Source: Mesonia mobilis DSM 19841
GTDB lineage: Bacteria > Bacteroidota > Bacteroidia > Flavobacteriales > Flavobacteriaceae
Direction: 5' to 3'
DNA: 64,000 bases
Assembly: GCF_000423405.1 (NCBI RefSeq)
Contig: NZ_KE384014.1
Location: 34,408 to 98,407 of the forward strand
Positions 1 through 7,865 of the stretch are shown one piece after another. Position numbers and translations under genes: made by a program. A model generated the notes under the pieces. It ran no database searches. It was not told the origin of the DNA and worked only from the letters and a program-made list of their open reading frames with translations. Position 1 is the stretch's first letter; each line of letters begins with the position of its first letter.

Positions 1-261
1 CGACCAAAATATCTAAATTTTGGCGATGGTTATAAAGGTTTACCCACTTACGCACCATTTGATAAAATTATTGTTACCGCCGGAGCACCTTTTGTTCCTA
101 ACCCATTATTGGCACAACTAAAAGTTGGTGGACGTTTAGTAATTCCTGTAGGTGACGACCCGCAAATTATGACGCTTTTTATTAGAAAATCTGCCAAAGA
201 GTTTGAAAAGAAAGAATTTGGAGAGTTTCGATTTGTACCCATGTTAGAAGATAAAAATTAG
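1..261 (+). CDS. pcm: Protein-L-isoaspartate O-methyltransferase, C-terminal part
   Basis: This reading frame is open from the first base and ends with TAG at 259-261, so only the last 86 residues are in the window. They carry the family's typical C-terminal half: a strand reading IIVTAGAP, then LLAQLKVGGRLVIPVG, which is the core of the SAM-dependent methyltransferase fold. The enzyme methylates isoaspartyl residues of damaged proteins in the cytoplasm so that they can be repaired. The SAM-binding motif I lies upstream of the window. The family call is firm; the rest of the gene cannot be judged. Confidence 0.9.
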   Translation, partial: RPKYLNFGDGYKGLPTYAPFDKIIVTAGAPFVPNPLLAQLKVGGRLVIPVGDDPQIMTLFIRKSAKEFEKKEFGEFRFVPMLEDKN

Positions 262-316
262 CATTTATCACTTTTAATTTAAGACTTCCCTAAGATTTTA
301 GCGTTGGCATCTTAGC

Positions 317-324
317 TACTTTTG
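317..324 (+). promoter_or_regulatory. Bacteroidota -7 promoter element
   Basis: TACTTTTG matches the Bacteroidota consensus TAnnTTTG exactly and lies 19 bases before the start codon at 344. No clear -33 TTTG element is seen at the usual distance. It probably drives the outer-membrane protein gene. Confidence 0.55.
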
Positions 325-343
325 GTACAAAGAAAAATTAACA

Positions 344-898
344 ATGATGAAAAAACTTTTAGTATTAGTAATGGCGCTGGGTATGTTTGGTATTTCACAA
401 GCTCAGGAATTTGATGTAGGGATAAAAGCCGGGGTAAACTTTTCTCAATTTCAAGATGCTAAGAATTTTGACTCCGATAGTAGAACAGGCTTATTAGCCG
501 GAGCTTTTGTGGGAGTTAAATTTAGTGATCGTTTTGCGATACAACCAGAAATTTTATACTCACAACAAGGTGGCGATTCAGATTTTGGAGATTATCATAT
601 CGATTATGTGAATGTACCGGTAATTTTTAAATTCTATTTAATTAGTGATGTGTTGAATGTGCAAGCAGGTCCGCAATTTGGTTTTGTTGCCAACGACGAT
701 TTTCCTGAATTTGAAGCGATCGAAGAGCAAGTTGAAGCAGAAAGTTTCGATATATCTGCTGCCGTTGGTGCAGGTTTAGATTTGCCTTTTGGTTTACGTG
801 TAGATGCACGTTACAATTTTGGTTTTACAGAAACTATCGAAAATACAGATGCGAAAAACGGTGTGTTTTCACTAGCTTTAGGTTATTCTTTTTTATAA
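344..898 (+). CDS. PorT-like outer-membrane beta-barrel protein
   Basis: The 184-residue protein has a signal peptide of about 20 residues ending in SQAQ. The rest is made of alternating short strands typical of the small Bacteroidota outer-membrane barrels (outer membrane protein beta-barrel / PorT-like family): a first strand FDVGIKAGVNFSQF, a middle piece with FAIQPEILYSQQGG, and a C-terminal strand ending in aromatic LGYSFL. It most likely sits in the outer membrane; the ligand or partner is unknown. The gene is monocistronic, with its own -7 element and a hairpin terminator after it. Two ATG codons are adjacent (344 and 347); the second gives the more usual MKKLL start. Confidence 0.8.
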   Translation: MMKKLLVLVMALGMFGISQAQEFDVGIKAGVNFSQFQDAKNFDSDSRTGLLAGAFVGVKFSDRFAIQPEILYSQQGGDSDFGDYHIDYVNVPVIFKFYLISDVLNVQAGPQFGFVANDDFPEFEAIEEQVEAESFDISAAVGAGLDLPFGLRVDARYNFGFTETIENTDAKNGVFSLALGYSFL

Positions 899-921
899 GA
901 ATTTCTAAGATAAAAATATTC

Positions 922-956
922 AAAAAGCCTTTTGTGAATTACAAGAGGCTTTTTTA
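922..956. terminator. Bidirectional hairpin terminator
   Basis: The arms AAAAAGCCT and AGGCTTTTT flank a 15-base loop and are followed by a T run on either strand. It sits between the convergent genes ending at 898 and 954 and overlaps the stop codon of the second. Confidence 0.75.
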
Positions 957-1655
957 TTTCTCAATATATAATTTTAGTTGATTAAATTGAGCTGCATCTA
1001 AATGTCCCATTTTCTTTTCATCGCTTGTTATTAAATGCATATGCGCAAAAGAATCGTGATGCGTAAAAATACCTTGATGCTTTCTAGAAAAGAAACCAAT
1101 AATTTCTACTTCTTCATTTTCTAAATCGTAGGTTACCTGACCTTGATGTGCTTCTTTAGGAGAAGAAACTTTTGTGCCTTTAGCTAAATTTTGAATATGA
1201 ATTTTAGCAGCATCAACCATTCCTTTCAGTTTAAAAATAAAAGGTTTTTTGGCATCTGCTTTGGTTTCGTCAATAAACTTTTCAAGTGTGTTTAGATCGT
1301 TAACTTTTTTTGGGAGTGCAATTTCTTGCCAGTTCGTGACATTTCCGTAGACAAAAAAAGGAGCTTCAACTTGCTTGTTTTTTTCAACGATCATCGTAGA
1401 GTCTGAAGTTACTTTTGAAGTATAAACCGTTCCGTCGTTAATTAGAATTTCACCGGTCAATCCGCTTACTGGTCCTAAACCGAATAATCCCATTTTATCT
1501 GAAATCGTATCTAAATTTATTTTTCCTTGTAATTCGCCTTTCCACATCACATCTTTCATCGCTGCAACAGTTTTGATGGTTGAAGTTGAATTTTCTTTTT
1601 GATTACAGCTTACTAGTGAAATAACTGCGAAAACTAAGCAATAGAAGTTTTTCAT
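954..1655 (-). CDS. Acetolactate decarboxylase-like lipoprotein
   Basis: The 233-residue product has a lipoprotein signal (lipobox VSC, Cys17). The remainder resembles alpha-acetolactate decarboxylase (BudA family). The C-terminal motif H205-M-H207 followed by H218 has exactly the 2 and 11 residue spacing of the three zinc-binding histidines of the family, and E69 in LTGEI fits the conserved Glu of the N-terminal half. At the place of the family's catalytic Arg, I read His153 by an ungapped comparison. Known family members are cytoplasmic or secreted and make acetoin; a membrane-anchored periplasmic form is odd, so the true reaction is uncertain. A hairpin terminator separates it from the gene upstream. 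Confidence 0.65.
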   Translation of the reverse strand: MKNFYCLVFAVISLVSCNQKENSTSTIKTVAAMKDVMWKGELQGKINLDTISDKMGLFGLGPVSGLTGEILINDGTVYTSKVTSDSTMIVEKNKQVEAPFFVYGNVTNWQEIALPKKVNDLNTLEKFIDETKADAKKPFIFKLKGMVDAAKIHIQNLAKGTKVSSPKEAHQGQVTYDLENEEVEIIGFFSRKHQGIFTHHDSFAHMHLITSDEKKMGHLDAAQFNQLKLYIEK

Positions 1656-1690
1656 AAAAAAGTGTCAGGCTAATTTTATTTAACCTGACA
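1656..1690 (-). terminator. Rho-independent terminator after the DUF5686 gene
   Basis: On the minus strand a 7-bp stem TGTCAGG/CCTGACA (arms at 1684-1690 and 1663-1669) is followed by a run of six T. It closes the smpB-DUF5686 transcript just before the lipoprotein gene. Confidence 0.65.
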
Positions 1691-1717
1691 TCAAATATAA
1701 ATTAATATTTTAAAAAT

Positions 1718-4174
1718 TTACATTCCGATACTTAAGCCAAACATCACGCCGCTATCTTGCCAGCCGCCTTGATAAGCTTTTACGTAATCTACGCGTAAAA
1801 TTCTGTATTTACCAAAACCAATGTTACTAATCCCAACAGAATATTCAGAATAAGGTTTGTTTCCGGTTGTCCATAAAGAATTGACTCCAATTACTGTATT
1901 AAAATTAAGCGATCTGAGTAACGGAATTTTCCCTAGTAGATAACCTTTAAAATTATGCTCTGCGTGCAACTCACCATAAGTATCGTTCGCGCTATAGCCG
2001 TAATAGGGCAGAAGGTTGAATTGATTGATGCTCGGGTCTAATTTTACGTGAGTTAGGTTGCCATTAAAATGTTGATGATCGACCAACGAAATATTTTCAC
2101 CATTTAAAAATTTACCTCCTTTTAAACTGTATTCAAAATCTCCTTTATTCTGAAGGCTCACTCGTTGGTTGGCCATAACTTTAAAGTGGTCAAAATTATA
2201 ATCGTCAACAGTTGCAGCAAAGCCTTTTTCGTAGCTGAAGTAAAGCGTAGGATAATCAGAATTTGTTACGTTGTATTTGCCATCGGGATAATTGTAGTAT
2301 TTCTGGTCGAAATTAATTCTTCCGGTGATCCCAATTTTAGCAATGTTATGATCTTCAAACGGAGTAGAATCAAAATCGTTAGGTGCCAGCGGATTGTTGG
2401 CGGTAAATTCATCTTCATCTTCAATAATTTCAGGATCATCAAACAAAGCGCTTCGACGCTCAAAAGAAGCATTGGCATATAACCTAAAACCGTTAAAAAT
2501 TTCTTCTGAATAGCGTGCTTCTACAAATGTACGATCGTAAATTTTTAAGTAATTTTTGTCGAATAAAATAGAAGCTACAGAACTCACCAAGGTTGAAATA
2601 GGTTCGGTATCGTTAATTTGTTTTGCTTCAATCCCACCATTTAAAGTGAAATAAGGTTTCGATTTATTGTTGAATTTTTTAATAAAACCACCTTTTACAC
2701 GTAAACGATCGTCTGCTAAACCATAATTAGCTGAAGCATTTAAACCCCAATATTTATTGTAATCTTCTTCCCATTTGGTGAAATTGGCGTTTACCGTGGT
2801 GTTCCAACCTTGTACCGTGTTGTAACGAATACCTTCTATAGGTCCGCTAATATTCCAAGAATATTGTTTGAAAGAATTTCTGTAGCTATAACCAAAAAGC
2901 GGATCGGTAATTTTAAACTTGTTTCGAACCTGATCGACAGAATCTTTATAAACGCGCGAGTTTTTACGCTCTTGTATACTGTCTTTTCTAATGTAATCAT
3001 CAACTTCTTCTGTAGTTAACGGGATCGGTCTAATTTTTTCCCAATACATCGAGTCTTTTTCGTTAGCATTTTCAGCAAAACTTAAAATCTCATTGCTGAA
3101 GTCTTCCCTCGTAAATTGCGGATTAAAATCGTAATCGCTATACACAGCAGAAAAACGACCGTTCCCACCAATCCCAAAAATTTTCCAGGTGAATTCTACG
3201 GTTTGCGAAAGCTTCACCCAAAGTTCATCTTTTTCTGAATAGGTGAAATTTTGTTTGAAAACTAGTGTTTCAATCGGAGTGATTTGTGTAGATTCTCCGG
3301 TGGTTGTTAACTCGATCCCGTAAATTTCCCAAGAATCTTCCAGAATATAAATGGTTCCAGAAAAAACACGGTCTTTAGGTCGTTTGGGGATCACTTTTAT
3401 TTTATTCACCAAGTTGCCCAGATCGTCGTAAAAAATACCTTCTAATTTGTAGTCGTAATAATTAAACGCATAATCGGCGATAGGGGAAACGAGTTCAGCA
3501 TTTAGTTCGATCGTATTGTTATAGAAAGTAAAATCTGCATCTTGCGCGCTGTTTAAGCTAAAACCATTGTCGTCGCCACTTACTTTAGAAGCGATAATTT
3601 TCTCGTGAAAATCGTCTGGAGCTTTAAATTTTATTTTCGATTTTGTTTCAGAAAGATAAACGATTCCGCTTCTAGTAGAATCGAGTCCGCCACCAAGATC
3701 ACCCACTTCTTGTCCAAGAATTTTTTCCGGAGCATTTTCAATTTTCCAAATTCCGCGCGAGTAGAAATCGGCTGTGTAAGCTTCAACTTTGGCCAGGTTT
3801 TTCTTTCGGTTAGCGATCGCTTTACGTATCACACGATCGGCAGGATTTTCATCAGAATTAATTACTACTTCCTCTAAACTGGTCGATTCTTCAGCCAGAC
3901 TAACGTTTATCGTATATGGGAAAGATTGAATGTTTGCTTGTTTCTTTTGCGTTTTATAACCTAAAAATTGGTAAACGATCGTATAATCTCCCGGTTGGCT
4001 AATTTCTAATTCGTAATTACCTTCTTGGTTAGAGGTAGTTCCTGTAAAACTATTTTCAAGGTAAATATTTACGTAAGGTAATTTTTCACCTTTGGTATCG
4101 GTAATTTCACCTACCACTTGGGCAGAAACCACCCCAGAAAGTAACAAGAGTGTTAGCAGTAAAAGTCTTTTCAA
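1718..4174 (-). CDS. DUF5686 / carboxypeptidase-regulatory-like domain outer-membrane protein
   Basis: The 818-residue protein starts with a signal peptide ending in VVSAQ. Residues 19-95 form a carboxypeptidase D regulatory-like (CarboxypepD_reg) beta-sandwich: VVGEITDTKGEKLPYVNIYL and then GNYELEI. The rest matches the DUF5686 type, with a linker region followed by many aromatic beta-strands predicted to make an outer-membrane barrel. It has no TonB plug motif, so it is not a standard SusC/TonB receptor. Its function is not known. It lies 17 bases behind smpB on the same strand and probably shares that transcript, ending at the hairpin at 1656-1690. Confidence 0.8.
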   Translation of the reverse strand: MKRLLLLTLLLLSGVVSAQVVGEITDTKGEKLPYVNIYLENSFTGTTSNQEGNYELEISQPGDYTIVYQFLGYKTQKKQANIQSFPYTINVSLAEESTSLEEVVINSDENPADRVIRKAIANRKKNLAKVEAYTADFYSRGIWKIENAPEKILGQEVGDLGGGLDSTRSGIVYLSETKSKIKFKAPDDFHEKIIASKVSGDDNGFSLNSAQDADFTFYNNTIELNAELVSPIADYAFNYYDYKLEGIFYDDLGNLVNKIKVIPKRPKDRVFSGTIYILEDSWEIYGIELTTTGESTQITPIETLVFKQNFTYSEKDELWVKLSQTVEFTWKIFGIGGNGRFSAVYSDYDFNPQFTREDFSNEILSFAENANEKDSMYWEKIRPIPLTTEEVDDYIRKDSIQERKNSRVYKDSVDQVRNKFKITDPLFGYSYRNSFKQYSWNISGPIEGIRYNTVQGWNTTVNANFTKWEEDYNKYWGLNASANYGLADDRLRVKGGFIKKFNNKSKPYFTLNGGIEAKQINDTEPISTLVSSVASILFDKNYLKIYDRTFVEARYSEEIFNGFRLYANASFERRSALFDDPEIIEDEDEFTANNPLAPNDFDSTPFEDHNIAKIGITGRINFDQKYYNYPDGKYNVTNSDYPTLYFSYEKGFAATVDDYNFDHFKVMANQRVSLQNKGDFEYSLKGGKFLNGENISLVDHQHFNGNLTHVKLDPSINQFNLLPYYGYSANDTYGELHAEHNFKGYLLGKIPLLRSLNFNTVIGVNSLWTTGNKPYSEYSVGISNIGFGKYRILRVDYVKAYQGGWQDSGVMFGLSIGM

Positions 4175-4191
4175 AATGTTGTTGGTTCAAA

Positions 4192-4650
4192 TTAGTTATA
4201 ATCTTTTTTGATACGGTCTAGACGACGTTTGTTTTCACGATCTTTTATCGTTTCACGTTTATCGTGCGTCTTTTTACCTTTACAAAGAGCTATTGCTAAT
4301 TTGGCCAAGCCACGATCATTAATAAATAATCGAAGCGGTATAATGGTTAAACCCGATTGATTGATTTGCTTTTCGAGTTTACGAAGTTCTTGCTTGTTGA
4401 GTAATAATTTACGCTCACTTTTAGGATTATGGTTAAAGTGTGTAGCGTGAGAATACTCATCGACGTGCATATTGATCACGTACAATTCTCCTCGGTGAAA
4501 CTCACAAAAACTCTCGGCAATACCGGCTTTGCCTTCGCGAATGGCTTTAATTTCTGTACCGGCTAATTTTATACCTGCTACGTATTTATCAAGTATTTCG
4601 TATTGAAATTTAGCCTTCCTATTTTTTATGTTGATGTTGTTCTTTTGCAT
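4192..4650 (-). CDS. smpB: SsrA-binding protein SmpB
   Basis: The 152-residue protein matches SmpB along its whole length. It begins with NINIKNRKAKFQYEILDKYVAGI and LAGTEIKAIREGKA, has the central HATHFNHNP-like segment, and ends in the basic tail KRRLDRIKKDYN that normally becomes helical in the ribosomal decoding centre. SmpB binds tmRNA and delivers it to stalled ribosomes for trans-translation. The tmRNA gene itself is not in this window. The length is normal for the family. Confidence 0.97.
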   Translation of the reverse strand: MQKNNINIKNRKAKFQYEILDKYVAGIKLAGTEIKAIREGKAGIAESFCEFHRGELYVINMHVDEYSHATHFNHNPKSERKLLLNKQELRKLEKQINQSGLTIIPLRLFINDRGLAKLAIALCKGKKTHDKRETIKDRENKRRLDRIKKDYN

Positions 4651-4794
4651 AGTAAACGCTAAAATAGTAAGCTTTTTTCAATTTAGAATAACTCTTCTGT
4701 ATTATAGGACTTCTTTAAGAAATAAATGTTACAAAATAGTAAAGAAGATGCTTAAGTTTTTGGTTAAACTCTATCGATAAATTTATGGTTTGCC

Positions 4795-4802
4795 TACATT
4801 TG
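4795..4802 (+). promoter_or_regulatory. Bacteroidota -7 promoter element
   Basis: TACATTTG matches TAnnTTTG exactly and lies 23 bases before the ATG at 4826. Because it falls inside the in-frame codons upstream of 4826, it also argues for 4826 as the real start. Confidence 0.55.
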
Positions 4803-4825
4803 CGATAAGATTAATAAAATATACA

Positions 4826-5647
4826 ATGAAAAAAATAATTACGCTTCTTCTGTTAATAGTTACCCTAATCGCTTGTAAAAACGACCCGAAACCTGAAAAG
4901 GTTGAAGCACAAGAAGAAAAAAGTAATAAAATGCCACCACCTCAAGATGGCGGAAAAGGAGTAGAAATTATGAATACCGTTATCGATTCTGCCGGCGGAA
5001 ATCGATATGAAACGGCCACCATCGAATTTAGATTTAGAGATGCTATTTATAAAAGTACTCGTAACTGCGGAATGTTTGAGCTAAGCCGAAAAAAACAAGA
5101 CAGTAGTGGTAACGAAACTTTAGGAACCGTAAACAACATTGGTTTTACCTATTATAAAAATGGAGAAGAAGAAATTCTTGCCGATACTACCGCTAATAAT
5201 TATAAAAATTCGATCAACTCGGTACATTATTTTGTGCAACTACCATTTGGGTTGAATGATCCTGCGGTACGTAAAGAATTAGTTGCTGAAGATTCTATAC
5301 AAGGGAAAGCCTATTACGAAATTCAGGTGAATTTTGCGCAAGAAGGTGGCGGCGAAGATTTTGAAGATACCTATATGTATTGGGTAAATAAAGATTCTTA
5401 CACGGTAGATTATTTAGCGTATTCATATCACGTAAATGGTGGCGGAATGCGTTTTAGAGAAGCCATCAACCCAAGAGTTCTTGAAGGTATTCGTTTTGTA
5501 GATTATAAAAATTATGCTCCGCAAGAAAATGCTTCTCCGGCTTTACAAGATTTAGACGATTTATTTGAAAAAAATGAATTAGAGTTATTTTCAACCATCG
5601 AAAATAAAGATATCAAGGTGGAAGTCTTAGAGCGTAACTGCGCTTAA
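4826..5647 (+). CDS. DUF6503-like lipoprotein
   Basis: From ATG 4826 the protein has 273 residues and a clear lipoprotein signal with lipobox IAC. An earlier in-frame ATG at 4790 would put 12 residues before the signal and lies upstream of the -7 element, so 4826 is chosen. The body has the LolA-like pattern of Bacteroidota DUF6503 proteins: strand YETATIEFRFRDAIYKSTR, an NSVHYFVQLPFGL segment, and the later pair YMYWVNKDSYTVDYLAYSY. Such proteins are thought to sit on the periplasmic face of a membrane and bind lipid or another hydrophobic ligand; the function is unproven. It converges with the phosphatase gene ending at 5664. Confidence 0.7.
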   Translation: MKKIITLLLLIVTLIACKNDPKPEKVEAQEEKSNKMPPPQDGGKGVEIMNTVIDSAGGNRYETATIEFRFRDAIYKSTRNCGMFELSRKKQDSSGNETLGTVNNIGFTYYKNGEEEILADTTANNYKNSINSVHYFVQLPFGLNDPAVRKELVAEDSIQGKAYYEIQVNFAQEGGGEDFEDTYMYWVNKDSYTVDYLAYSYHVNGGGMRFREAINPRVLEGIRFVDYKNYAPQENASPALQDLDDLFEKNELELFSTIENKDIKVEVLERNCA

Positions 5648-5663
5648 CTTTGAAGTTGAATAT

Positions 5664-6245
5664 TTACTCCTGATTATCTTCTTCCGGTAGTGGGAATTTT
5701 TTAACCTGGCTGGTTTTCTTTCCGTCAGGATAAATCGTTACAGTGTATAATTCAGAATTTTCATCGTCGGCAATGCGTTGGTATTTGTTTTTCCCTAAAA
5801 CTTTATTTACGAATTGCGGAGTCGTATCTTGATGCCCCACAATAAAAACTCGCTTTCCGTTGGTTTTCTGCTGAAAGTCTTTACTGTAAAGATGATTGGC
5901 TTTGTAGAGTTCTATTTTAACTTCAGCTTCTTCAGCCGTAGGTCTTGCAGTTTCTATGGTGCGCTGATAGTTGGTGCTAAATACCAAGTCGATATTTTTA
6001 TCTTTTAAAACTTCTGCCCAAAAATTAGCACGATGCATTCCTACCGGTAATAAATGCGGATCGTTCGTATCTGCTTCACGATCTTTTTCAGCGTGTCTTA
6101 CAAAGTAATAAATGGTAGTATCTTTAGGTTTAAAATTGGTTTCTGCTTCGCTAATGGCCATTTTTTCTTCCTTTTCTTTTTCTTGTTGTTGCTCTTTACA
6201 ACTAAACATACAAAATGTGATTAGCAGTAGTGATAGGTATTTCAT
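5664..6245 (-). CDS. Histidine phosphatase (SixA/phosphoglycerate-mutase-like) lipoprotein
   Basis: The 193-residue product has a lipoprotein signal (lipobox FSC). The mature part has the histidine phosphatase core: the catalytic RHAEK motif at about residue 50, the second Arg in RTIETA, and the second catalytic His in VGHQDTTP. It is therefore likely an active phosphatase, but it faces the periplasm rather than the cytoplasm. The substrate is unknown. Its acidic, Lys/Glu-rich linker after the lipobox is typical for Bacteroidota surface or periplasmic lipoproteins. Confidence 0.85.
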   Translation of the reverse strand: MKYLSLLLITFCMFSCKEQQQEKEKEEKMAISEAETNFKPKDTTIYYFVRHAEKDREADTNDPHLLPVGMHRANFWAEVLKDKNIDLVFSTNYQRTIETARPTAEEAEVKIELYKANHLYSKDFQQKTNGKRVFIVGHQDTTPQFVNKVLGKNKYQRIADDENSELYTVTIYPDGKKTSQVKKFPLPEEDNQE

Positions 6246-6289
6246 TTTTTCAAGGTTTAATAATTATTTATCCGCGATTATATTTTTGA

Positions 6290-6317
6290 GTCATTCCAGA
6301 CTTGATCCGGAATCTTA
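6290..6317. repeat. Dispersed intergenic repeat, copy 1
   Basis: The segment contains CATTCCAGACTTGATCCGGA and the following AATCT. A nearly identical inverted copy is at 34366-34393 and more diverged relatives are at 13358-13387 and 40995-41023. It lies in the gap between the phosphatase and the phytase-like esterase genes. Confidence 0.6.
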
Positions 6318-6398
6318 TAGCGATTCATTACGAATATTTAATTTAGTCATTTAAAAGTAAACATTCCCGGTTAACTTTATATAAAAGGAAAACTTAAA

Positions 6399-7589
6399 TT
6401 ATGGCATAACGAGTTCTAGCCAAATTACCTGATTGATCTGTTGGGCAAAACTATTAAAGTTATTGTCGGAGATCACAAAAATACTAGCGTTGCCATTAAG
6501 TAATTTTGGTCCAAAACATATCCCTTCAATATTATCGATGCGTTGTTGTTGAAGTTGTTTTCGAATTTGCTTAAAGTTGAAAATTAATTCTTTGGTTGCC
6601 GGGATAATCTCTTTTTTCATTTTTCCCTTTAATTGTTCGATGGCTAAGGTGTTGCTGGCATTAGTGGCATCGGCTTTAAAAAGTAAAACAGAATTGGCTC
6701 GTTTACCTCTACCTGCTGAAAAGGCACGTTCTAAAACTAAAAACTGTTTAGGAGCAATCTCTAAAATATCGGTCACTCCATTAATTGAAAAAGGTAAATA
6801 AGGAATTTTTTGAATAGGTTCTAATAGATATGAAAATTGAAATTCTGCCTCATTCGCTTCATTAAAATACGTAAATCTTACAGGAGATTTAGTGCGGTAT
6901 AATTTGGGTTGAGGTCCGTCTTCAGTTAAAGGCAATTCTGTTGCAGTCCAAATTCCGTGTTTGTTAATCGCGTGAGATAAACCTTCAAAAACACCGTTAT
7001 GTCTCGGGTGTTGATCGCCTTCCGCAGAAAAATAGGAGGGAAGTTGATAATGCGATTGGTAATTTCCTTCAGCATCTATACTAAATATGGTAGGATTTTT
7101 TTCATTTTTAATAGAACCTTCGCTACTTAATATAAACTGGTTCTTTTCAGCATTATAAAGAATCGACTCCAGATCGAATCTATTATTTTTAATAAATGCT
7201 GAAGTATTTTGAAGCTCGATTTGCTTTTCAAAAACTATGGTGTCGATTTGTTGAAGAGAAGTTTTAATGTTAATTTGATAAAATCGAGGGGAAGAAGGAG
7301 CGTCGCAAACCACGTAAAAGTTTTCACCGTCAAAATCGATTCCACTTAATCCGCCAATTTCTTCATCTCCCATAAATTGTTCTGCCGGAATTATATAATC
7401 GTCTAAAAAAATCACCTGAATTGAAGCTGATTTTTTAGCTTTTCCCGCTCCGCAACTGATAAACGTAAAACTGACGATTATTAAAAAATAATATCGAAAT
7501 TTATTTAAATAAGAAAATAACAAAGCCTTAAGAATAAAATGGGATTTCTTTAGCATAGCTCGAGGGTTTTTAGCGGTAAATTTAATCAT
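6399..7589 (-). CDS. Esterase-like activity of phytase family lipoprotein
   Basis: The protein of up to 396 residues contains the phytase-like esterase fold (PF13449 type). It opens with GGLSGIDFDGENFYVVCDAP, followed by the NRFDLESILYN strand, a FEGLSHAINKHGIWTATELPL strand, and a C-terminal DNIEGICFGP strand. These repeated acidic turns form the blades of a beta-propeller. The hydrophobic segment ending ISC gives a lipobox at about residue 46. A second in-frame ATG at 7556 would shorten the long positive stretch before the signal and may be the real start. Substrate unknown; a phosphoester or carboxylester is expected from the family. Confidence 0.75.
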   Translation of the reverse strand: MIKFTAKNPRAMLKKSHFILKALLFSYLNKFRYYFLIIVSFTFISCGAGKAKKSASIQVIFLDDYIIPAEQFMGDEEIGGLSGIDFDGENFYVVCDAPSSPRFYQINIKTSLQQIDTIVFEKQIELQNTSAFIKNNRFDLESILYNAEKNQFILSSEGSIKNEKNPTIFSIDAEGNYQSHYQLPSYFSAEGDQHPRHNGVFEGLSHAINKHGIWTATELPLTEDGPQPKLYRTKSPVRFTYFNEANEAEFQFSYLLEPIQKIPYLPFSINGVTDILEIAPKQFLVLERAFSAGRGKRANSVLLFKADATNASNTLAIEQLKGKMKKEIIPATKELIFNFKQIRKQLQQQRIDNIEGICFGPKLLNGNASIFVISDNNFNSFAQQINQVIWLELVMP

Positions 7590-7614
7590 TGTTAAACAAC
7601 TAAAACTAAAAGCT

Positions 7615-7800
7615 ATGAATAAGATGGAATTAGAAGGAAAATGGAAACAAGTAAAAGGAAAATTTAAACAGAAGTATGGTAAAGTAACCGATGATGATGT
7701 AACCTACTCTGAAGGTAAATTTGATGAAATGCTTGGACGTTTACAGGAGAAAACCGGTAAATCTAAAGAAGAGCTTAAGAAAGAGATTGAAACTCTATAA
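7615..7800 (+). CDS. CsbD family stress protein
   Basis: The 61-residue acidic/basic protein has the CsbD layout: MELEGKWKQVKGKFKQKYGKVT, then DDVTYSEGKFDEMLGRLQEKTGKS and a helical tail. CsbD-like proteins are small, hydrophilic and induced by general stress in several phyla; the molecular role is unknown. It has its own strong terminator and is transcribed away from the upstream esterase gene. Confidence 0.9.
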   Translation: MNKMELEGKWKQVKGKFKQKYGKVTDDDVTYSEGKFDEMLGRLQEKTGKSKEELKKEIETL

Positions 7801-7831
7801 AACAGCTTAAAAAAATTGTTATGAAAAAAGA

Positions 7832-7862
7832 AAACCCTCATCGATCGATGAGGGTTTTTTAG
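7832..7862 (+). terminator. Rho-independent terminator
   Basis: A perfect palindrome with arms AAACCCTCATCG and its complement is followed by a T run. It ends the csbD-like gene and also faces the convergent gene ending at 7866. Confidence 0.85.
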
Positions 7863-7865
7863 TTT

